Source: Acetobacterium sp. (lineage in GTDB: Bacteria > Bacillota > Clostridia > Eubacteriales > Eubacteriaceae). From it: a DNA stretch of 64,000 nt. Each line of letters opens with the position of its first letter. The first letter of the stretch is position 1. The notes under the pieces were generated by a model. The model did not search any database. It was not told the DNA's origin and saw only the letters and a list, made by a program, of their open reading frames with translations. The DNA lies in contig NZ_JAUSPS010000097.1 of the NCBI RefSeq assembly GCF_030652775.1, positions 1 through 64,000 on the forward strand, written 5' to 3'. This document shows, in pieces, positions 44,776 to 53,299 of the stretch. A program made the translations under genes and the position numbers.

Positions 44776-45090
44776 TTAATTGGTTGGAGCCGGTGCTTTT
44801 ACAACAATCAGTTCGAGCGTTTCGGTGTGCATGTTCTTGACATTCATTTTTGTTTTAAACGGAATTTTAAGCAGCGTTCCTGCTTCATACTCATGAACAT
44901 CCTGATCATCAAGTCCAATTGAAAGTGTTCCTCTGATAACGGTCATATAGACGTTTGAATTGGAAAAATGCTCGGGTAGACCCTCTTCTTTATTAAATAC
45001 CATATGCAGATAATGGATGTTTTCGTCAAATAATACTTTTTCCACTGCCTTATCATTACCTCTGGACAGCTTAAAAATTTGTTCTACCAT
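44776..45090 (-). CDS. Single-domain cupin protein
   Basis: A 104-residue beta-barrel protein; AAAGGAGG precedes the ATG. The cupin core is visible: HFSNSNVYMTVIRGTLSIGLDDQ and AGTLLKIPFKTKMNVKNMHTE. The metal-binding His positions of motif 1 are partly altered (LPEHFSNSN). The short stand-alone form often binds a ligand or metal without catalysis. A 15-base piece encoding its last residues (VKAPA) recurs at 45736-45750. Confidence 0.82.
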   Translation of the reverse strand: MVEQIFKLSRGNDKAVEKVLFDENIHYLHMVFNKEEGLPEHFSNSNVYMTVIRGTLSIGLDDQDVHEYEAGTLLKIPFKTKMNVKNMHTETLELIVVKAPAPTN

Positions 45091-45120
45091 TTTATAATCC
45101 TCCTTTTTTCTATGCTAAAA

Positions 45121-45338
45121 TTAAAAAATTGCATCACTTGCCATGAACGATCCTTTTCGAGTCACCACTGCCACACCTTTCATACCGGTATTTTTCGCAT
45201 CATCGATGCAGGCCTGTATCAACGCCGTCCCAAAGGCTTTTCCTTTGTTATTCCTTTTTCAGACCGACATAATAGCCACATACCCGATAGTCCACAATAT
45301 TGTTGGGGGTCAAGTCTATTATTTCAAACGCACTCATC
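45121..45338 (-). pseudogene. GNAT acetyltransferase remnant with internal deletion and frameshift
   Basis: With AAAGGA before ATG 45338, the frame reads MSAFEIIDLTPNNIVDYRVC and then GYYVGLKKE-stop. In the next frame it goes on KGKAFGTALIQACIDD, MKGVAVVTRKG and ends. The parts match the start, the acetyl-CoA loop and the following strand of a GNAT family whose usual length is about 250. So the middle (about 70 residues) and the C-terminus are gone. The gene is dead. Confidence 0.75.
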
Positions 45339-45364
45339 CAACTTCTATCCTTTCTTTTTCAACA

Positions 45365-45697
45365 TTAATGGGTATAATCGATAATATTGATTGACTCACC
45401 GACCTTTTGCTCAATGGCTGTTTTCATCTGCTCCGCATGGGGGCACGGAAATCCGATGGGATTTCCTCTGGTGATGCATGAGGCCAAAACGATCGTGTCG
45501 GCACCACGCTTAACCATCTCCACCGCTCGTGTTACCGCTTTTTTACCAGGGCATCCTCCGCAGCTGTTGATGCCGATGATTTTAATTTCATCCTGAACGC
45601 CTTCAAATGCCAATTTCTTTGTATCCATTACCTTGAAACATGTCGTTGCCGGACACATATCTTCAGTTTGCATACATCTGATCAATCCAACTTTCAT
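45365..45697 (-). CDS. CGGC-domain protein
   Basis: A 110-residue putative metal-binding protein. GAGG precedes the ATG. It has the family's Cys motifs: RCMQTEDMCPATTCF near the start, NSCGGCPGKKAV in the centre (the name-giving CGGC), and ASCITRGNPIGFPCPH. The motif arrangement resembles a thioredoxin-like metal or cluster site in anaerobes. Role unknown; it lies upstream of the GNAT remnant and cupin on the same strand. Confidence 0.88.
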   Translation of the reverse strand: MKVGLIRCMQTEDMCPATTCFKVMDTKKLAFEGVQDEIKIIGINSCGGCPGKKAVTRAVEMVKRGADTIVLASCITRGNPIGFPCPHAEQMKTAIEQKVGESINIIDYTH

Positions 45698-45735
45698 CGC
45701 CTTGCCTCTTTCCGCAATTTTCTCAATTCCCTTGT

Positions 45736-45874
45736 GCCGGTGCTTTTACACCATCAACGCTAATATGACTGGGTACAGATTCTTTCCAATTATTTTTGGT
45801 TTGAAATAATATGATAGCCACCGGTTCAACAAATATTGAAGACCTGAATGTGCCTGCATTAAAAATTGTCCCCA
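45736..45874. repeat. Scrambled gene fragments (cupin tail and ferredoxin motif)
   Basis: 45736-45750 is identical to 44789-44803 (end of the cupin gene, coding VKAPA). 45849-45874 matches 44495-44520 with one mismatch; that piece codes for CACIKNCPQ of the second ferredoxin cluster. The two lie in the opposite order and spacing to the originals, so this is a rearrangement scar, not a simple duplication. The ferredoxin piece supplies the stop and the last five codons (SGDNF) of the next minus-strand gene. Confidence 0.6.
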
Positions 45875-46359
45875 GATAATTGACAGATCATCAGGTATTC
45901 CTGCTCCAGTTCATCAATCACAAAAAAGCCAACCGCCTGATACATCTTCAGGGCATAATTGTCTTTCTGCACGGCTAACGACACCTGTCGGTAGCCCTTT
46001 ATTGTCAAGTGTTGCAGCATCCGCTTCATGAGTGCGGTGCCGATGCCACTATTACGGTATTCCGGATAAAGTGAGATGGCGAATTCTGGCGTTTCATCAT
46101 CGACATTTCCAAAGCCCCGAACCGCTCCGGCTATGATGCGTGTCCACACGGCACCAACAATTTTGTCATCGCACTCGGCGACCAGGCAATGGTCATCCGT
46201 TCTGCCGAAGTTTTCGATGTAAACCTGCAGTTCCGGCTGCTTGATCACATCCCTTGGCAGCCGATTTTGCTCGTCCGGCTGAAAAATGGCCTCATATAGA
46301 AAATCAGCGAGCAATGGTATTTCTGTCGGTTTGATTTCGCGAATAATATAGTCTTTCAT
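45859..46359 (-). CDS. GNAT-family N-acetyltransferase
   Basis: A 166-residue acetyltransferase; AAAGGA precedes the ATG. The fold is complete: IREIKPTEIPLLADFL at the start, core ECDDKIVGAVW, acetyl-CoA loop LYPEYRNSGIGTALMKRML, and VQKDNYALKMYQAVGF near the end. The last residues SGDNF come from a foreign ferredoxin fragment (see 45736-45874) and are probably an unimportant tail. Substrate unknown. Confidence 0.9.
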   Translation of the reverse strand: MKDYIIREIKPTEIPLLADFLYEAIFQPDEQNRLPRDVIKQPELQVYIENFGRTDDHCLVAECDDKIVGAVWTRIIAGAVRGFGNVDDETPEFAISLYPEYRNSGIGTALMKRMLQHLTIKGYRQVSLAVQKDNYALKMYQAVGFFVIDELEQEYLMICQLSGDNF

Positions 46360-46384
46360 GTTATCCTTTCCGCTGTTTGGAAAG

Positions 46385-46411
46385 GATTGACAGCATTAAT
46401 CGCTGTCAATC
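46385..46411 (-). terminator. Hairpin after the ChW-CAP gene
   Basis: GATTGACAGC and GCTGTCAATC form 10 pairs. The T-run is poor, so it is a weak terminator or a stability element. Confidence 0.55.
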
Positions 46412-46427
46412 GATCCCATCCACCGTT

Positions 46428-47375
46428 TTAATTTGAAATAAACATTTGAGTCCAGTAATGACTGTATCCAGAGCCAGATTGGGCATAACCTACCCCTAGC
46501 TTGTTAAATCCCGGATTTAAAATATTCGCCCGATGCCCCTCTGAATTCATCCAGCCATTCATAACCGCTTCCGGACTGGAATAACCGGCAGCAATATTTT
46601 CACCAGCCCCCTGGTAATTAATACCTAGTTCCGTCAGGACGGTAAAGCAGCTGCTTTGATTTGGTCGGGTGTGTGAGAACAACTGGATGATTTCTTCTGC
46701 TCTGATTTGCGCAGCCCGGGTTAAAGTGGCGTCACTCGTTACCAGGCCGAGATTTCTGGATGCCCGTTCCTTATTGACCAGGGCTATCACCTGAGCCTCA
46801 AAAGAAGGCGTGGTTGCCTCGATAAACGGCGTGTCCGTCTTTCCCGGAGCAGCGGTTCCCTTGGGCTGAACGACAATATAAATCCCTTCAAGGCGATAAG
46901 AATAGCCCTGGGAACCGGCACTTTCGCCATTTTTTGCCCAATCCAGCCAGCCATAGTTTTGGACATGAACCTGATAGTAAACATCAAACTGCTCGGCATT
47001 CACGCCGGTGAGTTTAATCTGGATCCCTTCCAGACGAAGGCTTTGGCCGGAGGTTCCGCTCATTTCCCCGTTACTTTTCCAACCTCTGGCAGTATCGGCC
47101 TCCCAGCCGATATTCTGAATATGGGTTTGATAGGTAATCCCCAAATCGGTTACCGGGGAATCAAGTTTGATTTCAATCCCTTCCAGGCGCAGACTTAAGC
47201 CCGAGGTTCCACTCATCTTACCATTTGACACAAAATCCTGCCAGCCGACATTCTGAACATGGGTACGATAACTGACATTTGGGGTGCTGGCGGCCAATAT
47301 ATTATTAGGCATAATCCCGATGCTGAGTACTAATGCAAATAAAAAATAGAAACACCATTTTGCAACTCGCTTCAT
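46428..47375 (-). CDS. Secreted ChW-repeat protein with CAP (SCP/PR1) domain
   Basis: A 315-residue exported protein. Signal peptide 1 to ~28. Three clostridial hydrophobic W repeats follow at about 33-72, 80-125 and 130-172, each with the pattern T/QHVQNxGW and GxSLRLEGIEI. A linker is followed by the CAP domain at about 190-312, with LVNKERASRNLG, RAAQIRAEEI, FSHTRPN, GENIAAG and the final YWTQMF. ChW repeats are thought to mediate wall or sugar binding. CAP roles in bacteria are uncertain. Sister ChW proteins lie at 56387 and 62946. Translation is coupled to an 11-codon leader frame. Confidence 0.92.
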   Translation of the reverse strand: MKRVAKWCFYFLFALVLSIGIMPNNILAASTPNVSYRTHVQNVGWQDFVSNGKMSGTSGLSLRLEGIEIKLDSPVTDLGITYQTHIQNIGWEADTARGWKSNGEMSGTSGQSLRLEGIQIKLTGVNAEQFDVYYQVHVQNYGWLDWAKNGESAGSQGYSYRLEGIYIVVQPKGTAAPGKTDTPFIEATTPSFEAQVIALVNKERASRNLGLVTSDATLTRAAQIRAEEIIQLFSHTRPNQSSCFTVLTELGINYQGAGENIAAGYSSPEAVMNGWMNSEGHRANILNPGFNKLGVGYAQSGSGYSHYWTQMFISN

Positions 47376-47376
47376 C

Positions 47377-47412
47377 TTACTTTTTGGATGATCTAATCAA
47401 ACGGTCATCCAT
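47377..47412 (-). CDS. Putative 11-residue leader peptide coupled to the ChW-CAP gene
   Basis: ATG 47412 lies right after AAAAAGGAG and reads MDDRLIRSSKK-stop. The stop codon ends one base before the ATG of the ChW-CAP gene, whose own ribosome site is weak. The layout suggests translational coupling. It could be chance, since the frame is short. Confidence 0.4.
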   Translation of the reverse strand: MDDRLIRSSKK

Positions 47413-47499
47413 CTCCTTTTTTATGTTATCTGTATTAATACCTATTATCGCATTAAATAATTAATCCTGAGTCGCAATGTCTTTATAATTCTGATTTTA

Positions 47500-48084
47500 T
47501 CAATAGCCGTTTTGATTTTTTACCCAGTTTTTAAAAAATGAGATGGCACTGTCTGCCATTTGCCGATGGCCGGCCGGGCTCTGATGAATCCCGTCCAGAT
47601 ACAAATCCTTGTCGCTCCAATCGACGGCAGCTCTGAAATCCAGGGTTGAGATCTGGGATAATGCCGTATCGTCTCTTAACCACTGGCAGTAAGCCTCAAT
47701 CATCCCCGCCGATTTTTTAAAATCGACCATCACTCCCCCTTCTTTAAAAGCCACCGGCAGATGAATCGGTGGCGGGATGGCAACAAAAACCTGAAGACCA
47801 TTAGCGCTGGACTGATCAACCATGGTGATCATATTTTGGGCGGCACGCTCCCAACTGTGGTTAAAAAAGATATCATTATAACCACCCATCAGGATCACCC
47901 CATCGGGCTTTACATTAAAGACCTGTTTCTGGATTCGGTTCAGCATGCCGTCAGTGGTATCCCCGCTAACCCCGCGATTGACCATCTGGATTCCGGTCTT
48001 TTTTTCTGCAATTGTATGCCATTTTTCTTCCCGGGACACCTGATAACCAAAGGTCAGACTGTCCCCAAAACATATTATTTTCAC
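47500..48084 (-). CDS. SGNH/GDSL-family esterase
   Basis: A 194-residue hydrolase. GTG 48084 (KIICFGDSLTFGYQ) follows AAAGGAG; a longer frame overlaps the upstream methyltransferase gene. Blocks: nucleophile Ser9 in GDS, oxyanion Gly in RGVSGDTT, Asn in GGYNDIFF, and Asp/His in LYLDGIHQSP. It is probably a lysophospholipase-like or carbohydrate esterase. Without a signal peptide it is cytoplasmic. The back third is duplicated in the HTH chimera at 43150-43701. Confidence 0.88.
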   Translation of the reverse strand: MKIICFGDSLTFGYQVSREEKWHTIAEKKTGIQMVNRGVSGDTTDGMLNRIQKQVFNVKPDGVILMGGYNDIFFNHSWERAAQNMITMVDQSSANGLQVFVAIPPPIHLPVAFKEGGVMVDFKKSAGMIEAYCQWLRDDTALSQISTLDFRAAVDWSDKDLYLDGIHQSPAGHRQMADSAISFFKNWVKNQNGY

Positions 48085-48121
48085 GATTTTCTCCTTTTTT
48101 TCTGGAACAATTATTTGATTT

Positions 48122-48754
48122 TCAAATGTGATCATTCTTGCTCAACACCATTACTTTACTGTAAGCACAATGAATTGTTTGCATCATTTCAAAACCAAAC
48201 TGAAAAAAATACTGATCCATCTCACATTTTAAAAAATCCTCAAAGGCTGCGGGTTCCAGTTTTTTAACGAGATAAAACGGGATTTTTTTTAACTGACTGA
48301 CTGGTTCTTCCCATTCCACGACAATCAGTTTTCCGGCTGTTTTCAAAACTCTTCTGGCTTCCCCAAGCAACTTCCCCGCCAGATCAGGGCTGATCTCATG
48401 TAACACCAGCGATATCAGCACCACATCAAATTCCTCGTTTGGAAATTGCAGCTTTGACGCATCCGTATGAATCAGTTTGACGTTGGATATCTTCTCTTGT
48501 TCCAATTTAGCGGCCGCTTTTTTTAACATGGCTGCCGAAATATCAACACCGATCACTTTGGCATTTTTTCTTGCCCCAGCAATGGCAAACGCATTGGCTC
48601 CAGTTCCGGTACACATGTCCAAGATCTTTAATGGTTCATCACCTAATATCGAAATGACAGCATTTCGGGGACTGGAAGCCGCCTTTCTAAAGTAGGTTCG
48701 ATCCAGTATATCGTAGACCTTCGCAGTAAATTGATAGTTTTCATCTGATTGCAT
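48122..48754 (-). CDS. Class I SAM-dependent methyltransferase
   Basis: A 210-residue methyltransferase of the UbiE/menaquinone-biosynthesis type. Motif I is ILDMCTGTGANAFAIA, motif II VIGVDIS, and DVVLISLVLHEI is the post-motif II region. A G-A-rich site stands before the ATG. It lies just upstream of the SGNH esterase with a 37-base gap and is likely in the same transcript. Substrate unknown. Confidence 0.87.
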   Translation of the reverse strand: MQSDENYQFTAKVYDILDRTYFRKAASSPRNAVISILGDEPLKILDMCTGTGANAFAIAGARKNAKVIGVDISAAMLKKAAAKLEQEKISNVKLIHTDASKLQFPNEEFDVVLISLVLHEISPDLAGKLLGEARRVLKTAGKLIVVEWEEPVSQLKKIPFYLVKKLEPAAFEDFLKCEMDQYFFQFGFEMMQTIHCAYSKVMVLSKNDHI

Positions 48755-48801
48755 TTTTTCTCACTTTCAAGGCGTGATCTGCCAAATTTCTCAGGCTCTA
48801 A

Positions 48802-49341
48802 TTATCGCTCGTTTTCTTCACGGAATTCTTCTCTAAAGATGGAGTAAGCTTTGACATCCCGGATTTCACCGGTATATAGCTTTTCTGCTTGTCGGATTGT
48901 TCCTTCATAATAAAAACCACATTTTTCAATAACCCGCTGGGATCCCAAATTCGATGGGTAATGCACGACCGAGATCAGACAAAGGCCAAGGGTGTCAAAA
49001 GCATATGCCAGGACGGCTTTGGCAGCTTCGGTCATAATGCCCTGCCCCCAATAATCCTCGCTCAGTGCGTAGCCCAACATCCGTGCCTGATCGTTCTGGC
49101 GATGGGGATCTTCAATCAATCCGATTGAGCCAATGATCCTTTTGTCACGTTCAATTCCCCAGACGTTTTCCTGTCCAACAAATATTGTCTTCATGATCTC
49201 TGCTGTTTCTTGAATAGTTTCATGAGGCTTCCAGCCCGCCCGAGGCCCGACATTTTCGTTTTTAGAATAGGCAAAAACATCAGCGGTATCATCCATGGTT
49301 AAAGGTCTTAGCAGTAGGTTTTTTGTATTAATGCTCTTCAT
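48802..49341 (-). CDS. RimJ/RimL-type GNAT acetyltransferase
   Basis: A 179-residue acetyltransferase with the RimJ/RimL/GNAT_3 layout: NTKNLLLRPLTMDDTADVFAY at the start, core ERDKRIIGSIGLI, acetyl-CoA loop EDYWGQGIMTEAAKAVL, and SQRVIEKCGFYYEGTIRQA near the end. GAGG precedes the ATG. It may acetylate a ribosomal N-terminus or a small amine; the substrate is not shown. Confidence 0.9.
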   Translation of the reverse strand: MKSINTKNLLLRPLTMDDTADVFAYSKNENVGPRAGWKPHETIQETAEIMKTIFVGQENVWGIERDKRIIGSIGLIEDPHRQNDQARMLGYALSEDYWGQGIMTEAAKAVLAYAFDTLGLCLISVVHYPSNLGSQRVIEKCGFYYEGTIRQAEKLYTGEIRDVKAYSIFREEFREENER

Positions 49342-49454
49342 TTTATCCTCGCTCTTTTTATAACAATGTTTTTTAACCGAATGCTCTTTTTCTTGCTCTG
49401 CTTTATAGACTAAACTCAGCAGAACCTGGATATATTCATCAAAGTCTCCTAATT

Positions 49455-50306
49455 TTAAAATAATTGCCGCTCTGCTTTTTCCAGGTTTTTGACGATTTCA
49501 GCATATCTGCTGGTGGCAGATTCCGAAGGACATCCTTTTTGACAGAACCTAAAATGACTGATTTTTCGGTTGGGATGCTCAACTCTCAGCATCTGTTGAT
49601 CATCCAGTTTTTGGCTGAGCGCCTCAAAAGCCGCTTTAAACCGTTGATCTTGTTGAGCCTTTGGATAAAAAGACAGCACATAAGTATAATAAAAAAGATT
49701 ATACCTTAAAAATGGATATTCAACCTGATTAAACAGGCTTCCCATTCCATAATGACAGGGTCCCACCGGTGTTTTCACGGTCCAGTGATCAAGAAGGGTT
49801 TCCACGGCATCGTCCAGTTCTTTGCTGTCCAGATATTTTTTTGAAAATCGAAAGGCGTCCAAAGCCAGAAGTGTAACATTGGGATTTGAGAATTCCGTTT
49901 CCGGACCCCGGCCATAAATGAATTTATTACAGCGCCATCCGCCATCGTTAAAGCGATTGGCTAAGAGCCAGGCAAAGATCAATTGAACCCTTTTGTCCTC
50001 AGCATAACCATTACGACAAAGGGCGGCTGCCACATGCGCTGTATGACAGGGATAGATGGCACTCTTTGGTGCAATCCGCACCCGGCCATCTTCTCTGACT
50101 GCTGCCAGCACCAAGTCCGCCGCCCCCTGCAACGCCTCATGATCCGCTCTAATAGTTAATTCACTCATGATCATCAATGCTGTCAGGGTGCTGACTGGTT
50201 TTTCAATGCCGAGACGACCATCCGAGGTTGCCCAGAAGTCTGCCCCATTGTCATGGCGCATGGCCAGTAGTAAATCCAAGTCGGTTTTGTTGTTTTGTTG
50301 AATCAT
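49455..50306 (-). CDS. Prenyltransferase/squalene-cyclase-like alpha-toroid protein
   Basis: A 283-residue soluble protein with alpha/alpha-barrel repeats like those of terpene cyclases and prenyltransferase beta subunits. Repeat features: FNDGGWRCNKF, PNVTLLALDAFRFS, YPCHTAHVAAAL. The acidic cyclase motif (DxDD) is not seen, and the zinc ligands of protein prenyltransferases are not all placed. So enzymatic activity is doubtful. It more probably binds a lipid or polysaccharide. AAAGGAG lies 11 bases before the ATG, rather far. Confidence 0.6.
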   Translation of the reverse strand: MIQQNNKTDLDLLLAMRHDNGADFWATSDGRLGIEKPVSTLTALMIMSELTIRADHEALQGAADLVLAAVREDGRVRIAPKSAIYPCHTAHVAAALCRNGYAEDKRVQLIFAWLLANRFNDGGWRCNKFIYGRGPETEFSNPNVTLLALDAFRFSKKYLDSKELDDAVETLLDHWTVKTPVGPCHYGMGSLFNQVEYPFLRYNLFYYTYVLSFYPKAQQDQRFKAAFEALSQKLDDQQMLRVEHPNRKISHFRFCQKGCPSESATSRYAEIVKNLEKAERQLF

Positions 50307-50451
50307 TTTTCACTACTCTCCTTTCGATTGAAAAAGTAATCGGTTTAAGATCAGTTGAGCTCGGTACCTGAGACTACCGAGTCCGTATAATATTGCCAGT
50401 TACAGAAAGATATCTGTAAAACTCTCCGATAAGCTGAAAGTTCTGTAAGCA

Positions 50452-51942
50452 TTACGATTTCTGACTTTCATTTTTTGCCTCTATTTCAGTTCCGCTATAA
50501 TCCCTGATGATGGCTTCGATCCCGGCAATGGTTTCGGCTTTACTGAGAACATAGTCGCTAGCCGGCAGGCTGTCAAAAAAGTCATCAAAGGCATGGATGA
50601 TATTGGCTTCGTTAATGGCCAAGTGTTTAAAAATGGTTTCATCACCCCGCTGATAGTGGAGAATCAACCGGAGGGTGGGGTCTTCATTAGAAAATTCCAC
50701 TGCCGAGCTCATAAATAGTCGATCCTCGTTGATGGCAAAACACTTTCGTTCATTGCCAACCAAATCGGCATGCAGTCGTTTAATCAGGTGCAGGCGTTCT
50801 TCAGCGGGAAAAGGATGAACCATTTCTTCGGGCAGATAAATATAGCCATCGGCCATAAATTGGCGTAAGTATTTCAGGGAAAAGACATCGACCATCCACT
50901 TGTTATCAGCCCGGAATTTATCATAAAACGGAATCACGGCCGCAAGTAGAGCCTCAAAATAAGGAAATTCCCGGTTTAACTGTTTTTCGATCATCTCATT
51001 AGTATAATAACGGGCAAAACAGGGTATCGGCTCCACCACATGTTTCATTGGGAGGGCTTCTTCCAGGGCGTAGATCTCAAAGAGATCCCGACTTTCCTGA
51101 ATAAATGGATTACTACTTTCTAGGAGCTCGGAAAAACAACCATCATATACCTGATAAAGCCCCGCATCCCAATATACCACTGCGGTGGCGAGATCCTTTG
51201 ACAGAGTGATCAATCGATCGGAAGTTAACAGATAATAGGGAAACACGCCACCATCAACCTGGGGTCTGTCGGATGATCGGTAATAAAAACGAGATTGATA
51301 ATCGACATTGTTCAGCAGTGACAGCGCCGCCAGTTTTTTAAAGGCCAGCAGACTTTGATCAGCTTCTGATTCACTGCAATTTTGGGGAAAACTGACGATA
51401 TCCTGTAATATTAGATTTTTTCCGGAGCCCATCATTTGCTGAAAAATGTAGTCATAGATGGCATCCCAGTCATACGTGATCACCTGCCGAATTTGTGGGG
51501 TCGCACTGGCAAAAATCTCGCAGTCAATAGCATTTTCCACCATTCGCAGGACATTGGTTTGTCCTCTGACAATCGCCATGCCATCGGTAGCCGTACTCTT
51601 TAAGGCTTCGCCGTTTTTTAAAGCGATTTCTTTTGAAAAAGGGATGGTGTGTTCGGTAAGTTCGGCAATCGTTTCGATCAGGCCGACGATGGCTTTCCGA
51701 TTATAATAATTCCGCCGACCGACGGTTTCCATTTCCAGGAGATTTTTCAGTTCCGCTTCTTCCCCAGTCGACAGGCGCAACGCTTTGCACATGCCACTAA
51801 AAAAGGTTTTCGATGGCAGACGCTCGCCAGATTTTACCCGCTGCAGGGTCGAGCGGTTGATCTTTCCAATCTCCGCCAGAGATTGCACCGTTTCGCCGCT
51901 ATCAAAAATTAGTTCTTCGATTCTTTGCGTAAATAATGACAT
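50452..51942 (-). CDS. Large XRE-family regulator with unknown C-terminal domain
   Basis: A 496-residue protein; AAAAGGAG precedes the ATG. The N-terminal ~60 residues are a Cro/CI-type helix-turn-helix (GETVQSLAEIGKINRSTLQRVKSGERLP). The remaining ~430 residues are soluble and match no domain I know; they include an aromatic-rich stretch (VDYQSRFYYRSSD). It lies upstream of none and downstream of a gap after the McrBC operon, on the same strand. It may control that operon or be independent. Confidence 0.75.
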   Translation of the reverse strand: MSLFTQRIEELIFDSGETVQSLAEIGKINRSTLQRVKSGERLPSKTFFSGMCKALRLSTGEEAELKNLLEMETVGRRNYYNRKAIVGLIETIAELTEHTIPFSKEIALKNGEALKSTATDGMAIVRGQTNVLRMVENAIDCEIFASATPQIRQVITYDWDAIYDYIFQQMMGSGKNLILQDIVSFPQNCSESEADQSLLAFKKLAALSLLNNVDYQSRFYYRSSDRPQVDGGVFPYYLLTSDRLITLSKDLATAVVYWDAGLYQVYDGCFSELLESSNPFIQESRDLFEIYALEEALPMKHVVEPIPCFARYYTNEMIEKQLNREFPYFEALLAAVIPFYDKFRADNKWMVDVFSLKYLRQFMADGYIYLPEEMVHPFPAEERLHLIKRLHADLVGNERKCFAINEDRLFMSSAVEFSNEDPTLRLILHYQRGDETIFKHLAINEANIIHAFDDFFDSLPASDYVLSKAETIAGIEAIIRDYSGTEIEAKNESQKS

Positions 51943-51980
51943 GTTTAATTCTCCTTTTTTTGTGAGTTATCGCTTATAAG

Positions 51981-52241
51981 CTAGGCTTCCCCAATCATTA
52001 ATTTGGCAGCCATATCAAAGGCCAATTCTTTATATTCTAAGTAGAACATCACCCCGATAATTATTAATCCACCGATCATAAATACCAGGTACATAATCCC
52101 CAAGCCCTTCAATCTTTTATTTCCGTTTGCTTTTCCATTTCTGTAATTCGTATAGGCCATTGTTCCAAAAGAGAAAATGAAGAGCGCAATGGGAATCAGG
52201 CTGTTAAAGATGTGTTGCTGAAATGGATCTATGTACTGCAT
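51981..52241 (-). CDS. Small two-segment membrane protein beside McrC
   Basis: An 86-residue protein with membrane segments at about 13-31 and 47-67 and a basic linker (NYRNGKANGNKRLKG) between. Its ATG follows the mcrC stop by 5 bases, so it is in the McrBC transcript, although its ribosome site is weak. No known domain. Accessory membrane proteins near restriction genes could act in defence, but this is only context. Confidence 0.65.
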   Translation of the reverse strand: MQYIDPFQQHIFNSLIPIALFIFSFGTMAYTNYRNGKANGNKRLKGLGIMYLVFMIGGLIIIGVMFYLEYKELAFDMAAKLMIGEA

Positions 52242-52246
52242 CTTTT

Positions 52247-53299
52247 CTACGCTTTTTCGCCAAAATACGATTTTGCAATTTTATCCAATTGAGCGGCTAT
52301 ATCTGCGAAAGCCATATTCAAATCTAGCGTTTTTACACTAATGATATTACCACCCATCTTAAAATCACTGTCCGGCGTAATGTTTTCCTCGGTTTTGGCA
52401 TATAATAGCATCCCCGCAACATTACCGGTATTGCCAACATCCAGATTTTTAACATAGGTAAAAATCTGGTATAGGTTGTTCGAATGTAGCGTCCGACTGT
52501 CATAATGAACCTGCATAGTATGGGCATAATATTTGGTATCGATAATAAGTATTTTCTCTCCGTTTCTTAATGTGATGTCAGTCTGCATAATCGGTAGAAA
52601 ATGAAAAACGCCAGCGTCGAGGTTCCACTCTATCTGTGTCGCTGCCGCTCGCAGCTGGGGATGATGATATCGATAATACTCCAACACAAATTTTTCATAC
52701 AGGCGCGACATCCGCTGCTCATCAAGAAATGTTGCCATTTTGAATTCACCTTTGTCAGTAGAGAGCAGCATCCCAACAAGGACAAAATAACATATGTTCA
52801 ACAACATTTTATAAGTCTGATTGTTTCTTCGATACCTTAGCCTGTTCCATTTTATACAAGATGGTTCAATCATTTCGACACTGTTAAAAAAGAGCATTAC
52901 TTTTTTCAGCGCTGTTCTGCGGTTGACATTCACAGATGGCTGTCGCAAAAGGATGATAGCTGTTGTTTTCAGGATCTGGTTAAATACATTATTTTCGGAT
53001 AATGCATCATATTTACAGGTGATTTTTTGTTTTCGCTGTAATTTGCAAATGATTGTCCCGGGGACATCCAGTTTTCCGCGCATCACAGAGAGATTTTCGC
53101 ATTCAGAAATATATTCCCGATATAAACCCTGCTTCAGTTGTTGCGCAATACCTCTGGCAAGGATAGCTGCAAAAAGATCATGGATGTTTTCAAATTCTTC
53201 CGACGCTACTTCATCGTAGTTTGATTGCTTTAGCACCTGAAATGCGTAAGTGAGCATGTAATAAATATTCCTGATGAAAATTCCTTTGTCATTAGTCAC
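52247..53299 (-). CDS. mcrC: McrC nuclease subunit of a type IV restriction system
   Basis: A 350-residue nuclease that pairs with McrB to cut modified DNA. GTG 53299 is chosen because GTG-ACTAA overlaps the mcrB stop by 8 bases. The N-terminal domain begins GIFIRNIYYMLTYAF, typical of McrC. The PD-(D/E)xK site is QTDITL, then ILIIDTKYY, which provides the Asp and the D-x-K. It is in one operon with mcrB upstream. The target modification is set by McrB. Confidence 0.92.
   Translation of the reverse strand: MTNDKGIFIRNIYYMLTYAFQVLKQSNYDEVASEEFENIHDLFAAILARGIAQQLKQGLYREYISECENLSVMRGKLDVPGTIICKLQRKQKITCKYDALSENNVFNQILKTTAIILLRQPSVNVNRRTALKKVMLFFNSVEMIEPSCIKWNRLRYRRNNQTYKMLLNICYFVLVGMLLSTDKGEFKMATFLDEQRMSRLYEKFVLEYYRYHHPQLRAAATQIEWNLDAGVFHFLPIMQTDITLRNGEKILIIDTKYYAHTMQVHYDSRTLHSNNLYQIFTYVKNLDVGNTGNVAGMLLYAKTEENITPDSDFKMGGNIISVKTLDLNMAFADIAAQLDKIAKSYFGEKA

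Noticed and set aside
50357-50380. GAGCTCGGTACC resembling a cloning-vector polylinker
   Set aside because: It is part of a natural inverted repeat (CTCGGTA/TACCGAG), and no other vector sequence adjoins it.
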